A stretch of 64,000 nt of DNA from Ceratothoa steindachneri (Eukaryota > Arthropoda > Malacostraca > Isopoda > Cymothoidae), in assembly GCA_963969495.1 (NCBI GenBank), contig OZ018333.1:85010732-85074731 (forward strand). Reading direction: 5' to 3'. Below, one piece after another: positions 44,692 to 55,443 of the stretch; positions within the stretch are counted from its first letter, which is position 1; each line of letters starts with the position of its first letter. A program made the position numbers and the translations under genes. The notes below the pieces were generated by a model, which was not told the origin of the DNA, did no database searches, and was given only the letters and a program-made list of their open reading frames with translations.

Positions 44692-45914
44692 GATCACTTT
44701 CCCATTAAAACATGATTTTCTGTGCCACTACTGCCTGAGAGCCCGCCCCGGGGGTGCTTGGCGTAGGCGCGGTGGTCCGCATTTCAGGAAATTAAAGATT
44801 TCCTTGTCTTAATCCAGGTCAGGTCGGTAGATGAGGCCGTTGAGTTCTCCGGTATCTATCGTCATGTGCCTAACTACTATTCCTAGAACGTCTGGCCGTT
44901 TTGCACGCTGACCGCTCACGTGGTGCCTTGCCGACTGGGAGGCGTCCATCAAACAGTAGCGTTATGCCTACATGTGCTAGTAGCGTTCCCCCGTAATATT
45001 TCACTGGTGGTGGATTTCGTTGAGCTAGGGCTACATTATGGTATGTATCAAAGCACGCATGCCGCTCTTCTTGGCGGGCATACGTGTCTTTACTTAACGG
45101 GAAGACCCCTGCAGCAGAGGTGTGGAAGCGAGTCAAAATGATTCGGGCAAGTTCTCGCAGGACCCTCCTCCAGTTCTCCAGAGAAATGGGATCGCAATCT
45201 TTCACCCCTCATCTGTGGCGGAATCCTTCGCGACAGCTTCCCCCGCATTCTCTAGCACGTTGTTATGTCGCGAAAGGCCACCGACTGGATTCTCCCTCCA
45301 GAGGCGGCGAACCCTTCAACGACAGGTTTACTTTGAGTCCGTTGCGTTCCGCTCTCTCTTCGTGAGCGGACACCGCTCCTGGTCCTGACAATGTGCCGCA
45401 TGCCATGCCTTGACATCTGGGTGAGCGAAGCGTGGCCTTTCTGTTCGATTTGTTCAACGGGATCTGGGTAGAGGGTATCTTCACAGACTCATGGCGAATC
45501 CCTACTATACTCGCCTCTGGCAAACCTGGGAGGGACCACTCTACCCCGGCCGGTTTCCGCCGAATCTCTTTAACCTCCTGCGTGCGCAAGTCGATGGATA
45601 AATTGGTAAATGTTGTATTAGCTTTTTGCTGGACAGCGGATGCCATCTGTCTTCTCCATAATACGGCCTCTGCAAGTTCCACTCCACGTCGGATACTCTG
45701 CTCCGACTGGAAAATGCCGTCTGTGAAGCGTTCCTTCGTAGAGAGCACTACGCCACGGTGTTTTTTTGATCTGGGAAGGCCTATGATACCTTCTTGGTGG
45801 TACGGTAGCAACTAGACTCTCCACACGATGGGAGTGAGGAGACGCCTCTCAATTTTTATATCTGAATTTTTGCGACATCGTCGCCAGATGGGCTCTTTAA
45901 ATTAAAAACAAATC
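44687..45914 (+). pseudogene. LINE copy 7, second part: RT joined directly to the 3' end
   Basis: The text resumes at GTAGTGATCACTTTCCCATT, equivalent to the DHFPI end of the endonuclease. It passes through the RT finger region (KSMDKLVNVVLAF, VKRSFVESTTPRCFF) to ATCTGAATTTTTGCGACATC. There, at about 45886, it jumps to the last 25 bases of the element, GTCGCCAGATGGGCTCTTTA, losing the catalytic box, RNase H and most of the 3' UTR. It ends AAATTAAAAACAAA. Stops and shifts occur throughout. Confidence 0.7.
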
Positions 45915-46402
45915 ATGCCTTCAGTGGCAACCGCTGACATAGGGCTCTTGCATTAAAAATAAAGATCTTATCCGCATGCTCAATCCATACAGAAGGCACA
46001 AAGTCTAGCTGCAATTTGGTCGCAGCAGAGGTGTATCAGAGTAATCTTGGCAAGTGACCTTGCCTTGATTATGTTCTATTTAACTGTTGATTTATCACAT
46101 TCTTTTAAATTTCCGCCTTTTTTTTCTTTTCACAATTTTATTATTCATACTGATTATAGAACTTTTGGAATTCCTTCGTTCTTTCAGCTTTTCTTTTCTC
46201 CTTGTCCAAGAAATTTGTGGAGGTCTGCTGCAGAATTCGTCAAGATATAATATCACTTTTTGTTGTCATAATCAGGTGAAAGTCCAAAAGAATGAGTTTT
46301 GGATGGGTGAGGTCCCTACCCTTTCTTTCTATTAAAGGAATGCTCTCTTGTACACCAGAAAGATCGTGAACGAGATATTACAACTAATTGTTTCCTTTTC
46401 AG
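45915..46402 (+). other. Probable intron end upstream of the zinc-finger exon
   Basis: No repeat or coding signal is recognised. The segment ends in a pyrimidine-rich run and TTTCCTTTTCAG, a good splice acceptor for the exon that follows. Confidence 0.5.
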
Positions 46403-47578
46403 GAGATGAAATTTCGTTCGTCCAGTAACCTTAAAGACATTCCACAATTTAGTGGTATAATATCATCGCCACCTCGGGCCCTGGAGTATGACCCGAATTG
46501 GACTACTGGTGTATATTCAAGATCTGAAAGCCCTGGAAAATGCGCCCAAAACAAATCCATACCTTCCCAGTCGACACACACAAATTCACATGCGCTGCAT
46601 CCTTCAAGAATGAATAAGAAATTCTATAAATGCTACTCCTGTCCTTATCAGACTACACAGAGGAACGTTTTAAGCATGCATTTAAGAACCCACACCGGCG
46701 ATAAGCCATTCAAATGCAGCTTTTGCCCTTATCAGGCTGCAAGGAAAGATCAGCTTAAAATCCATTCATATACTCACACTGGTGATAAGCCTTTCAAATG
46801 CAGCCTTTGCCCATATCAGGCTGCAAGAAATGATGAGATTAAGAAACATTCCATGACGCACACTGGTGAGAAGCCTTTCATGTGCAGCCTTTGCCCTTAT
46901 CAGGCTGCAACGAAAGATAATCTTAAAATACATTTATGTACTCACACTGGCGAGAAGCCTTTCAAATGCAGTCTTTGCCCTTATCAGGCTGTAAAGAAAG
47001 GACATGTTAGAATACATTCAAGGACTCACACTGGTGAAAAGCCATTCAAATGCAGTTTTTGTCCCTATCAGGCTGCAACAAAAATGCAAGTTAAAGGACA
47101 CGCACTTACGCACACAGGTGAGAAGCCTTTCAAGTGCGACCTTTGCCCTTATCAGGCTGCAACAAAAATGCAAGTTAAACGACACGCTCTTACTCACACA
47201 GGTGAAAAACCTTTCAAGTGCAGCCTTTGCCCTTATCAGTCTGCAATAAAAATGCACTTTAAAAGACACGGACTTACTCACATAGGTGAGAAGCCTTTCA
47301 AATGCAGCCTTTGCCCTTATCAGTCTGCAACGAAACGTCAGCTTAAAAACCATTCATATACGCACACGGGAGAGAAGCCTTTCAAATGCGACCTTTGTCC
47401 CTATCAGGCTGCAAGAAAAGATAATATTAAGAAACATTCCATTACTCACACAGGCGAGATAACTTTCAAATGCGGAATTTGCCATTATCAAGCATCAAGG
47501 AAAGATCAGCTTAACAGCCATTCATGTACTCAGACAGGCGAGCAGCCTTTGCCCTTATCAGGGCGAAACGAAATATAA
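46403..47578 (+). CDS. C2H2 zinc-finger protein, terminal exon
   Basis: The open frame continues upstream to 46388, but the ATG at 46406 or an in-frame entry from an earlier exon is more likely, because the acceptor CAG lies at 46400-46402. From that Met the product has 390 residues. Residues 1-73 are a Ser/Pro-rich leader. Ten intact fingers of 28 residues occupy residues 74-348, each C-x2-C-x12-H-x3-H with HTGEKPFKC-type linkers and the phrase CPYQ after the second Cys. An eleventh (354-376) has Gln for the last His. Fingers 6 and 7 are nearly identical. Helix contact residues differ between the others, for example R/D/Q, T/D/N and K/G/H, so sequence-specific nuclear DNA binding is expected. 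No KRAB, BTB or ZAD domain is seen. A locally duplicated, partly decayed gene is also possible. Confidence 0.75.
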   Translation, partial: EMKFRSSSNLKDIPQFSGIISSPPRALEYDPNWTTGVYSRSESPGKCAQNKSIPSQSTHTNSHALHPSRMNKKFYKCYSCPYQTTQRNVLSMHLRTHTGDKPFKCSFCPYQAARKDQLKIHSYTHTGDKPFKCSLCPYQAARNDEIKKHSMTHTGEKPFMCSLCPYQAATKDNLKIHLCTHTGEKPFKCSLCPYQAVKKGHVRIHSRTHTGEKPFKCSFCPYQAATKMQVKGHALTHTGEKPFKCDLCPYQAATKMQVKRHALTHTGEKPFKCSLCPYQSAIKMHFKRHGLTHIGEKPFKCSLCPYQSATKRQLKNHSYTHTGEKPFKCDLCPYQAARKDNIKKHSITHTGEITFKCGICHYQASRKDQLNSHSCTQTGEQPLPLSGRNEI

Positions 47579-47719
47579 TCTTAAAAGCCATTTGCTCTTA
47601 TCAAGCTGCAAGGAAAGGTCAGCTCAAAAGCCATTCATGTACTCAACAGGCGAGCAGTCTTTCAAATGCCGCCTTTGCCCCTATCAGGAACAGAGAAAGG
47701 ACAATCTTGTAACACATTA
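47579..47719 (+). pseudogene. Decayed zinc-finger units after the stop codon
   Basis: Beyond the stop the finger repeats go on in shifted frames: KSHL-type helix ends, CSYQAARKGQLKSHSCT, then FKCRLCPYQEQRKDNL ending in TAG. Two block deletions removed the FKCxLC half of two units, which caused the frame change and the early stop. The ancestral array had at least three more fingers. Confidence 0.65.
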
Positions 47720-47735
47720 GAAGATGATGTAATTA

Positions 47736-47747
47736 AATAAAAATAAA
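47736..47747 (+). promoter_or_regulatory. Polyadenylation signals after the zinc-finger exon
   Basis: Two AATAAA hexamers lie back to back about 160 bases after the stop codon, in a suitable place to end the transcript. Confidence 0.5.
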
Positions 47748-47939
47748 ATAACGGCCATAAACCAACTAGCCATCCCTGTTCTATATTATAGTTTTGGAGT
47801 CATAGACAAGAAAATTTCTTACGCTACATAAAAAGGGCTTGGTTTAACTGAAATTAACCATGTACAGAGAGCAACTATAATAAGTTTGGGACAATATCAA
47901 AAGTTCGAATGATGATAAAACTAAAATGATTAGAGAGAA

Positions 47940-48663
47940 CCAAGATCGACTCAACCAACAAACATCAATTAGCAGAAAATTTCGTAGAAAATTGTTTACA
48001 AATCATACAGGAATATGAAGTTTTAAAGGCAATGAAAATAGCAAGAAGAGCTAGAACAGGTTACACCAGAAATCATCAAGAAAAAAAAATTGGGAAGAAC
48101 ACGAAAGAGCCAAGAGTTTTCAAGAAGAACTTACATCAACAAAGAAGACTCGTGAGAAAGGCAAAGATTACGAAAACTTATTTTGACGGAGAAAGAGCAA
48201 TAGTAGCGGCTAAAGATCAGGAATTAGTTACTAGTGGGATTAAGAAGATAGCTGGAATAACAAATGATGATAGATGTAGACATTATCAAGAACAAAAAGA
48301 AAGTGTTAACCATTTGATATCTGGATGCAAAATACTTTTAGCAGATGGTCATTATACAAAAAGACAACAAAGTATGTAAATACCTACATTGGAAAAAGTA
48401 TGGGAGCATGAACCAAAAAGTACTGATGGTAATGAAAGAGTAATTATATTTTATGATACGAGTGTAACGCCAGGAAGATATATAGAGAGCAGTGCAATGA
48501 AGCCTGATGTAGTAATTTGGAATAAAGAAGATAAAAGTGCCCTTATTATAGATGTAAGTGTCCCGAATGACTATGGGGTATGTAGGGCAGAAAGAGAAAA
48601 AATAACCATTAAAGTACGATCTTAGAACAACTTGGTCGCTAAGACAAATTGTTATAATCCCAT
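47940..48663 (+). pseudogene. R4/Dong-like LINE, 3' end with restriction-like endonuclease
   Basis: One frame is readable from about 47940 to 48620 with a single stop (TAA at 48377-48379). It shows MKIARRARTGYTRNHQE, KIAGITNDDRC followed by ESVNHLISGC, which is the CCHC-like motif with its second Cys changed to Tyr, and VWEHEPK. Then come KPDVVIWNKEDKSALIIDVS and VPNDYGVCRAEREK. The pair PD...D is the active site of restriction-like endonucleases found after the RT in R2/R4/NeSL-type LINEs. A frameshift near 48612 leads to LRTTWSLRQIVIIP, the usual end of such proteins. The RT is not in the window. The break at 48663 coincides with the Penelope-like repeat. Confidence 0.65.
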
Positions 48664-48666
48664 ACA

Positions 48667-49161
48667 AAGTATGGGCAGCAAGTTATCACAGTTATTCGCC
48701 ATCTTGAGAAGGAAACTATGAAGATGATTAAGGCCAGACAGGACATCGTCTTTCTTGAAAATAATGTCTTTTTTGCCTTTTCAAGTTTTCTTCATATGTA
48801 TTAACTTTGTAAACTTATTCTAGCCTGAAAATGAAAAATTGTAGTTTTCAAAACGTTGTGAAAAATTAAAAGATGCTGCATCCGTTTCTCGTGGCTCTGG
48901 GATTTATCCTCACTATTAAATGCAGGCTTCACGGCCGAGCTCCATATGGATATATCTATACCAAGTATGGGCAGAAAGTTATCACAGTTATTCGCCATCT
49001 TGAGAAGGAAACTATGAAGATGATTAAGGCCAGACAAGACATCGTCTTCCTTGAAAACTTCTAGTTTTTGAAACGTTGTGAAAAATTAAAAGATACTGCA
49101 TCCGTTTCCCGTGGCTCTGGGATTTATCCTCTATATAAAATGCAGGCTTGACAGCCAAGCT

Positions 49162-49163
<2 letters not shown>
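48667..49163 (+). mobile_element. Head-to-tail Penelope-like 5' pieces
   Basis: Two partial units follow each other with a 296-bp period. Each begins AAGTATGGGCAG and encodes VITVIRHLEKETMKMIKARQ with DIVFLEN, which matches the N-terminus of Penelope-like proteins. After each comes a pseudo-LTR with CAAAACGTTGTG or GAAACGTTGTG, TCTGGGATTTATCCTC and GCAGGCTT(C/G)AC(G/A)GCC. The first unit reads on to FSSFLHMY and a stop; the second is cut off after FLENF. Tandem pseudo-LTRs around a truncated ORF are typical of these elements. The last unit ends in an AT microsatellite. Confidence 0.65.

Positions 49164-49240
<77 letters not shown>
49164..49240. repeat. (AT)n microsatellite with one interruption
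   Basis: An AT run broken once by a C at 49193; it directly follows the Penelope pseudo-LTR. Confidence 0.95.
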
Positions 49241-49245
<5 letters not shown>

Positions 49246-49504
49246 TTAAAAAGCCCAAAACGAGGGCAAAATTTGTGAAAGACACAAGACATGAATAGCT
49301 CAGAGAGGAGACTACTTGGGGCGCTCCTCAAAGCCAGGAAGGAAGCTGTCAAACTTTCTAATGAGTGTAGATGCTTGCACCCGGCACGTGGGGGCAAGGA
49401 TTTTTTTTTTTTTTTAATTGTAAGATCTGATCTGGCGACCTACAAAAATAATATAAAATAACCAAAAAAAACAACTAGGTAAATAAAGGGGATAAGGCCG
49501 GCCT

Positions 49505-52500
49505 CCCCCTTAAAGTCTATAAGTTTTCCAGTCAATGTGGACGAGCTCGTCCCGTTTAAAAGGGACAGGCGGTAGAAACACCGCCCATCCCGGTATCGGG
49601 ACAGGTAATGTACACAGGGTTCGCCCAGTCTGGAACATTCAACAAGAATGTGGCAAAAATTCTGGAGCGATCGCCAAATAGAGGTGCATCCTACGAGTGT
49701 GTCCAATTAGGAGACGACAGAAAGCAACATGAAGCCCTCGCTGCATTAGGGGGGTAGGCCCATGTGAACAGTCGCGGCCGCAATGGCACGCAACTATAAG
49801 TTCCCCGTAACCGTCTCCCATCTTCTTTGCCAAGCAGCCCGGAGAGCTGCCCGTAAACCTGCCATGTAATCGGTGCGAGAAAGAGCGAAACGCTGGTCTG
49901 GTCGCCGAGGCCTCACGGACTCTTGAGCGCCTTCATCGGCGTGCTCATTCCGCGCAATTCCTACATTTCCAAGAACCCAGCAGAAGATAATATCGACATC
50001 CGGCCCTTGCCAAAACCGAGGCGTCACGGATATCGCGAACCAGAGGATACGGAGATTTCAATGCCCCGAGAGCACTCAGGGCGCTTTGTGAGTCGGTATA
50101 GATCTCAATCCGGTCTCCGAACCGGGCACGTCGCGTAAATCCCGTACCAAGTGGTGTATTGCCACCAGCTCGGCCGTGAAGACGGACGCAGCACCTGGCA
50201 GAGCCCTGTTAACTTCAAACAGAGGCGATAGGGCATAGAAGCTGAACCCCTCTTGGGACTTGGAGCCATCCAGACACACTGGCACGGTTACAGCGTGAGA
50301 CGAGGTGTTTGCCAAAAATGTCGAACGCAATACTCCCGGCGCTGTACAAGCTTTGGGAGAAGAGGCGTGGCGACAAATAGCCAAAGGTGGTACCCTCCAG
50401 GGTGGCGTCCTGGGCAGAACCCGGGGCGCCACTGGCCTCGATTTACTATACCTAGCTATCAAAGGGGTTTCCTAGCCCTAAACCAAAAGAGCTTAGGGTT
50501 TCCTGGCGTCTCTCGGTGGCATAGGCACCGTCGAAATCAGCTGCAGAAGCAGTGAGAGCTGTTAGCGACTGAGGGAGGCGCTGGGCGTACAGGCTAATAA
50601 TGCACTGTGCACGGCGTTGAGTGAGTCTGATCTCGCAGGCATCGACTAGTAGGCTATCAATGAGGAAAGTGCAAAAGGCACTGGTCACCAGGCCAGGGCC
50701 GGTATGGTGGATCGAGTCCACCTTCCGCAATATATGCTTAGCTGCGTATGCATAAAACTCGTATCCGTAGTCGAGCTTCGAATGAACATAGAATCGATGA
50801 AAAAGTAAGGCAGTAGCCCTTTCAGCGCCTCAAGGGCTGATAGGGCTATTGTGCTGAGCACCCCAAGTGCTAAACGGGCAGTATCCATGGCGCGGGCACA
50901 AGAGACCCTAAGGCTGCGAGTATGAGCCTCCCATTTGAAGTGTCGGTCAAATACAAGACCAAGGAAACGGCGCGATTCAACCACTTCCAGGCGTACCCTG
51001 TTGAGAAACAAGTCTGGGTCAGGGTGGAGCCGTGAATGGTGGCAGAAGTGCTCCAACCTAATCTTGCCCAAGTAAAACCGAAACCAGGGCGTTTCGGTAT
51101 AGCGCGAGACGCGGTTCACTGCGGGTTGGAGTCGATGCTCCAAAGTTGGTATCTGGGACGCGCCAAAAGACATAGAAAGTTCGTCCACGTAGAGCGTAGC
51201 GAGAACATCTTCCGGCAGCTCCGAGGTGATGCCGTTGATGCTCAGGGCAAAGAGTGTGACACTGAGGACACTTCTCTGCGGGACACCCTCTTATTGCTCC
51301 ATTGGGCCGGAGAGGGCTCCCCCCACCCGTACATGGATTCTACGATCTCGCAAAAATTCAGACATCAAAATTGAGAGGCTTCTCCTCACTCCCATCGTGT
51401 GGAGAGAGTAGTTGCTACCGTACCACCAAGAAGGTATCATAGGCCTTCCCAGATCAAAAACCACCGTGGCGTAGTGCTCTCTACGAAGGAAGGCTTCGCA
51501 GACGGCATTTTCCAGTCAGAGCAGAGTATCCGACGTGGAGTGGAACTTGCAGAGGCCGCATTATGGAGAATACAGATGGCCTCCGCTGTCCAGGAAAAAG
51601 GCTAATCTAACATTTACCAATTTATCCATCAACTTGCACACACAAGAGGTCAGAGAGATTGGGCGGAAACCGGCCAGAGTTGAGTGATCTCTCCTCGGTT
51701 TGTGAAAGGCGAGCACATTAGCGATTCGCTAGGAATCTGGGAGAAGACCTTCCACCCAGATCCTGTTGAACAAATCTAACAGAAAGGCCATGCCTCGCTC
51801 ACCCAGGTGTCGAAGCATGGCATACGGGAAATCGTATGAACCATGGGTGGTGTCCGCGCACGAAGAAAGACCTGGGCGGGCTCTCCGGTGGCAGTGCCCC
51901 AGAAAATGAGATTGGTATGGGAAGATGATCACTACCATAGAGGACATCGACCACCCCTCAATCCAAATCAGGCTCTGCATCCGGAGAGCATAAAGATAGA
52001 TCGAGCCAGGTAAATGAAGCGATTTGCGTGCCGTGATATGTAAACTCATCTACATTTAGGACACCCATCTCAAGCTCGTCGATCAGGTGGGCAAGGACTT
52101 GATCCCGAGGTTTTTTAGAGTAGTCTTCCCAGATGGGGTGTCTACCGTTTAGATATCCGAGCAAGAAAAGGGGCCTCGGAACCCCTGTCACGACGCGGCT
52201 GAACTCCACCGAGTTGAAGAAGGCTGATGGTGGAATGTACAGGGTGATAACAGTATACCTCATATCAAGGTGCAGCTGCACAGCTAACGCCTGGGAGGAG
52301 TTATCTAAAGCGAAGAGAAGAACGGAGACATTATGCCGGATGTAAATCGCACATCCCCCCGCCCGGTCCCCATCCCGTGGTGGTGGGGTCGCAAAAAGCT
52401 TATAGCCCTGGAGGGTAGGTAGGGGGCATGCACCCAGCATGGTCTCCTGCAAAAAGATAGCTAACGGGAAGAGACGAGCCTCCGCAGCTCCACCCAGTTG

Positions 52501-52620
52501 GCCTGGATTCCGAGGAATTCCATTGAAGGAATATGCCCTCCAGGCCTGCTCCAAGGGAAGATGCGGGGACGCTCTTCGAATAGACCCACACGGTAATTGC
52601 CGTACGCTTTTCCGGAGGCG
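49505..52620 (-). pseudogene. ORF2 of LINE copy 8
   Basis: The endonuclease (52590-51950) shows FLQETMLGACPLPTLQGYK, RAGGCAIYIRHNVSVL, LLGYLNGRHPIWEDYS (Asp of GDLNG lost) and GVLNVDEFTYHG. At about 51895 it jumps from RRARPG to SSCADTTHGSYDFPYAMLRH, removing several hundred bases. The RT continues with FLLDLFNRIWVEGLLPDS. The catalytic box reads YVDE (second Asp lost), and the thumb follows with FRFYLGKIRLEHF. RNase H shows VTVPVCLDGSKSQEG, VFTAELVAIHHLVRDL and FCWVLGNVGIARNEHADEGA; the Thr of TDG has become Leu and the His of PGHVG has become Asn. The tail is partly recognisable (LVECSRLGEPC). Confidence 0.75.
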
Positions 52621-52899
52621 GAACTCCGGGCGCTGCTGGTCAGAAAATGCGCTGAAGGTCAGGTCGCCTTCGAGGGCTTATGGGGGAGGTTGGGCTCGCC
52701 TGCGTCTTTTCCTCCCTTCGCCTCGAATTCTTATGCAGGAGGGGCGGGACGCCTGTGGAGTCGGTGGAGCGCTCTTTTTGAGGGTCCACCGTGTCCCAGC
52801 CTCCTAACCCACCACTGCGCGTGGATGTAGGAGCGAAGCTCCTTTTGTGCGGTCCTACTTTCGGGGGACAGCTTTCAGAACCCCGGAAAATTGCCTGGT

Positions 52900-54927
52900 C
52901 ACCAACTTCAGGGATGTTGCCTCCTGAGAGCCTAACGACTCAGTGGAGGAGCGTGGCCGTTTCGCCTTACAGGACACGGTCACGCTGGGGAAAGTGGGAA
53001 GCCTGGTTTTAGCAGGGTCTGGTTATAGACACTTTGTGTCGCCAGCTTTACCTGGGGACAGCTCGGGGTGGGTAGAACCCGCATAAGGTATCCGAATGGG
53101 CGCGGAAGCAACCGTACTCTTAGGCCTGGATGGGCCAGGATCAGAGGGTGTCTTTTTCAATATTAAGGCACTGGACGTCCCCCGCAGCGCAGGGCACGCC
53201 AGGACCAACTCCCTAGCCTCGCGAAATGAGAGACGATCCTGAGCCTGAACAGCCAGGATTTCCTTCTCAAGGAGATACGCACCACATTGCTTCGAAGAAG
53301 CTGGGTGTGGCTCTTCGCAATTGACACACGTAGCCACACACGATTTGGTTTATCGTGTGTGGCCTTGAAGCAAGTTACATAGGTTTCGGGTAACCTCCAT
53401 TTTGCACGTCGACACGAGCGATTAGTATGGCCGAAGCGGTGACAGTAATAGCACCTCAGGGGTAGGGGTGCCTTAACGCGCTAGCGGTACCAACCGACAT
53501 GCACCGACTCAGAGAGCTTGTCACAGTTCGAACGTGACGAAGAGTGTATGGGTTAGCCTCGAGGCGCCTCCATGTTTTCTCATTACACGTTCGATCTTGA
53601 CCGCCCCATTGTGATGTCCTCTATGGAGTAGTCCACGAGTTCCCTCTCATAAACTACTTTAACGAATTTCATGGTAGAGTGCCGCGTCACACTCACCGGG
53701 GTGCAATCAAGTGTCCAAGGGCGCTCATCATAGGCGCTTCGGATGGTTTCGAAGCATTCGCCAAAAGGCCCTCTTCCGAGACACGGGTCAACTTCGGCTC
53801 TCTATCCATCACACTAGTTAAAGCTCTCGTCTGATGGATCATGTTGCCCTTAGCCAACATGTTGCCATCAGACGGATGACGAGAAAGCGCCAGGTAGTCT
53901 CTGAATGAGGGCCCCGATGTAATCGAGGCTCCACTCTGCGCACTAGCACTTTTGGTCTTAGTCAGGGGGCCCGCACCTGGTTTAGGGGTAGATGTGCCAG
54001 AAATGCCGATGTTAACTTGTTCGCTTCCCGAAGTGGCAGCAGACCCATCCGCTCCCGCAGTCCCCGCGGATGGAGAGGAGCCCAGTCTTTTTCTTGTTTT
54101 TTTTCGTTTTAGGAGAGGAGGGCGGGTAATGAACCCGCTTCTTCCCTCCGCTGACAGGAGTTCCCAGGCCTGTTTGACTGACATCAGCAAGGTCATTCTC
54201 CGTGATGGAGAAGGTCCTGGCTGTCGCAGGGGCACCGGTCGGTGTAGGAGATCCCTCCCCTCCTTGTACTGCCTTTGGAGACCCGAGCCGTTTGAGGAGG
54301 ACCTTGCATAGGGGCGGGCTCGAGTTCGATTCTTGGCTCCGAGCCTGGATTTGCTCCCATTGAAGGCCCTACCGTCTAAGGCTGGGTTGCCTCAACGACC
54401 ATGTCATCTCGGGTGGGGCCTCCAGTTGGCCATTTCCCCCAAGACATCACAGGCCCCATTGGCATTGGTGTCACGAGTCTAGTCTGGGGAGTCACAGGCC
54501 TTGACCCCCCCTAAGTTTAATATTCTAGCCAGCAGGTCTTTTGAGGGAAGAGACCGATGGGGCCTGTCAACCCTCTCCCCCTCTAAGTGGGTTTGCCCTA
54601 CCGAGCCGCTTCAATGGGGCCTGTCGGCTATAGCCTGCCTGCTGGCTTGCTTGGCAGTCCCCTTCAAAAGTAAAGGGGGGGGACTGCCGCTGGAAAGAGG
54701 GAGGCCATCGAAGGCACCTCCAGACAAGGCGGTGAGGGTATGTCCCCTACACCCGTAGGCGAAAGAGAGGAGTATGCCTCCTCTCCGGTTAAAGATATTT
54801 GGAGTGTCTCCTGCGAGAGCCTAGGGAGGAAGGGGGGATCTTCATTTTTTCTGTGAAGCTGCCTGAGGGCGGCTCCGACGGTGGATGAGGGGAAGATTTT
54901 TGTTTTTCTCATCATTGGGCATGGTGA
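52900..54927 (-). pseudogene. ORF1 of LINE copy 8
   Basis: The start CACCATGCCCAATGATGAGA is conserved at about 54927. The N-terminal part reads RKNEDPPFLPRLSQETLQIS and TGEEAYSSLSPTGVGDIPSP. The middle includes a Lys/Arg-rich patch (KRKKTRKRLGSSPSAG) and the folded-domain text ending MMSALGHLIAPR. The knuckle region (about 53460-53280) contains CYYCHRFGHTNRSC in decayed form and CVNCEEPHPASSKQC intact, followed by YLLEKEILAVQAQDRLSFRE. The C-terminus reaches the KSGPHKKSAPPTPQASRPS-like region in shifted frames. Frame breaks are numerous. Confidence 0.7.
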
Positions 54928-55443
54928 CCTATTTTTTTTTTACGGGATTCCGACGCTAATCACCCCTCGCAGTATCCCGATCTGCAATGGGTGCGTAAGG
55001 GGCTAGCAGGTGCTGCCATTTAAGGCCACCCCTCCCACCTGGTTACTTGGCAGCCCTTCAGCATGGTGGCTCCACCTTGGCACCGCATAAAATTGATAGA
55101 GTGTGAAGTGAGGAGGAAAGGGGATGCGAGGAAGATATGGGTGGAGATGAGGCCATTTGGTAATAACCCACCATCCCAAACCAGAGCTCAGGGGTTAGGG
55201 AACATTGTCCCCTCCTCTCTCAGTCCCGATACGGGATAGTTGGCTGAGAAGAAAGTCAGCATCTACACTATGAAAATAGAGACCGACCAGAGAAAGATGT
55301 GGGAGAGGTTGTAGGGAAAGTGAGGAAGTAGGGGAGAAATACAGGCTGCCTGGAAGAAGAAGAGGCTAGGCTGGGGCTGGACGGGGCGCTGAGTCCCGTC
55401 AGCACGGCAGCCAGGAAGGCAAATCGCCGCGCCACTTAGGGGG

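Larger units (their letters stand above)
49401..55443 (-). mobile_element. LINE copy 8 (minus strand), internally deleted
   Basis: Its 5' UTR starts at CCCCCTAAGTGGCGCGGCGA near 55443, as in copies 3 and 4. It ends at a T15 run (A15 on its own strand) at 49401. The sequence TGGGGGCAAGGA just left of the run and TGGGGCCAAGCA just right of the 5' end agree at 10 of 12 bases and may be its old target duplication. The ORF1-ORF2 order is complete, but the RT finger region and most of the 3' UTR are deleted. It is the only copy of the family on this strand. Confidence 0.8.

Noticed and set aside
46600..47560. Regular 84-bp repeats, at first sight like a CRISPR-type or satellite array
   Set aside because: The period equals one 28-residue C2H2 finger, and the repeats are coding; there are no distinct spacers.
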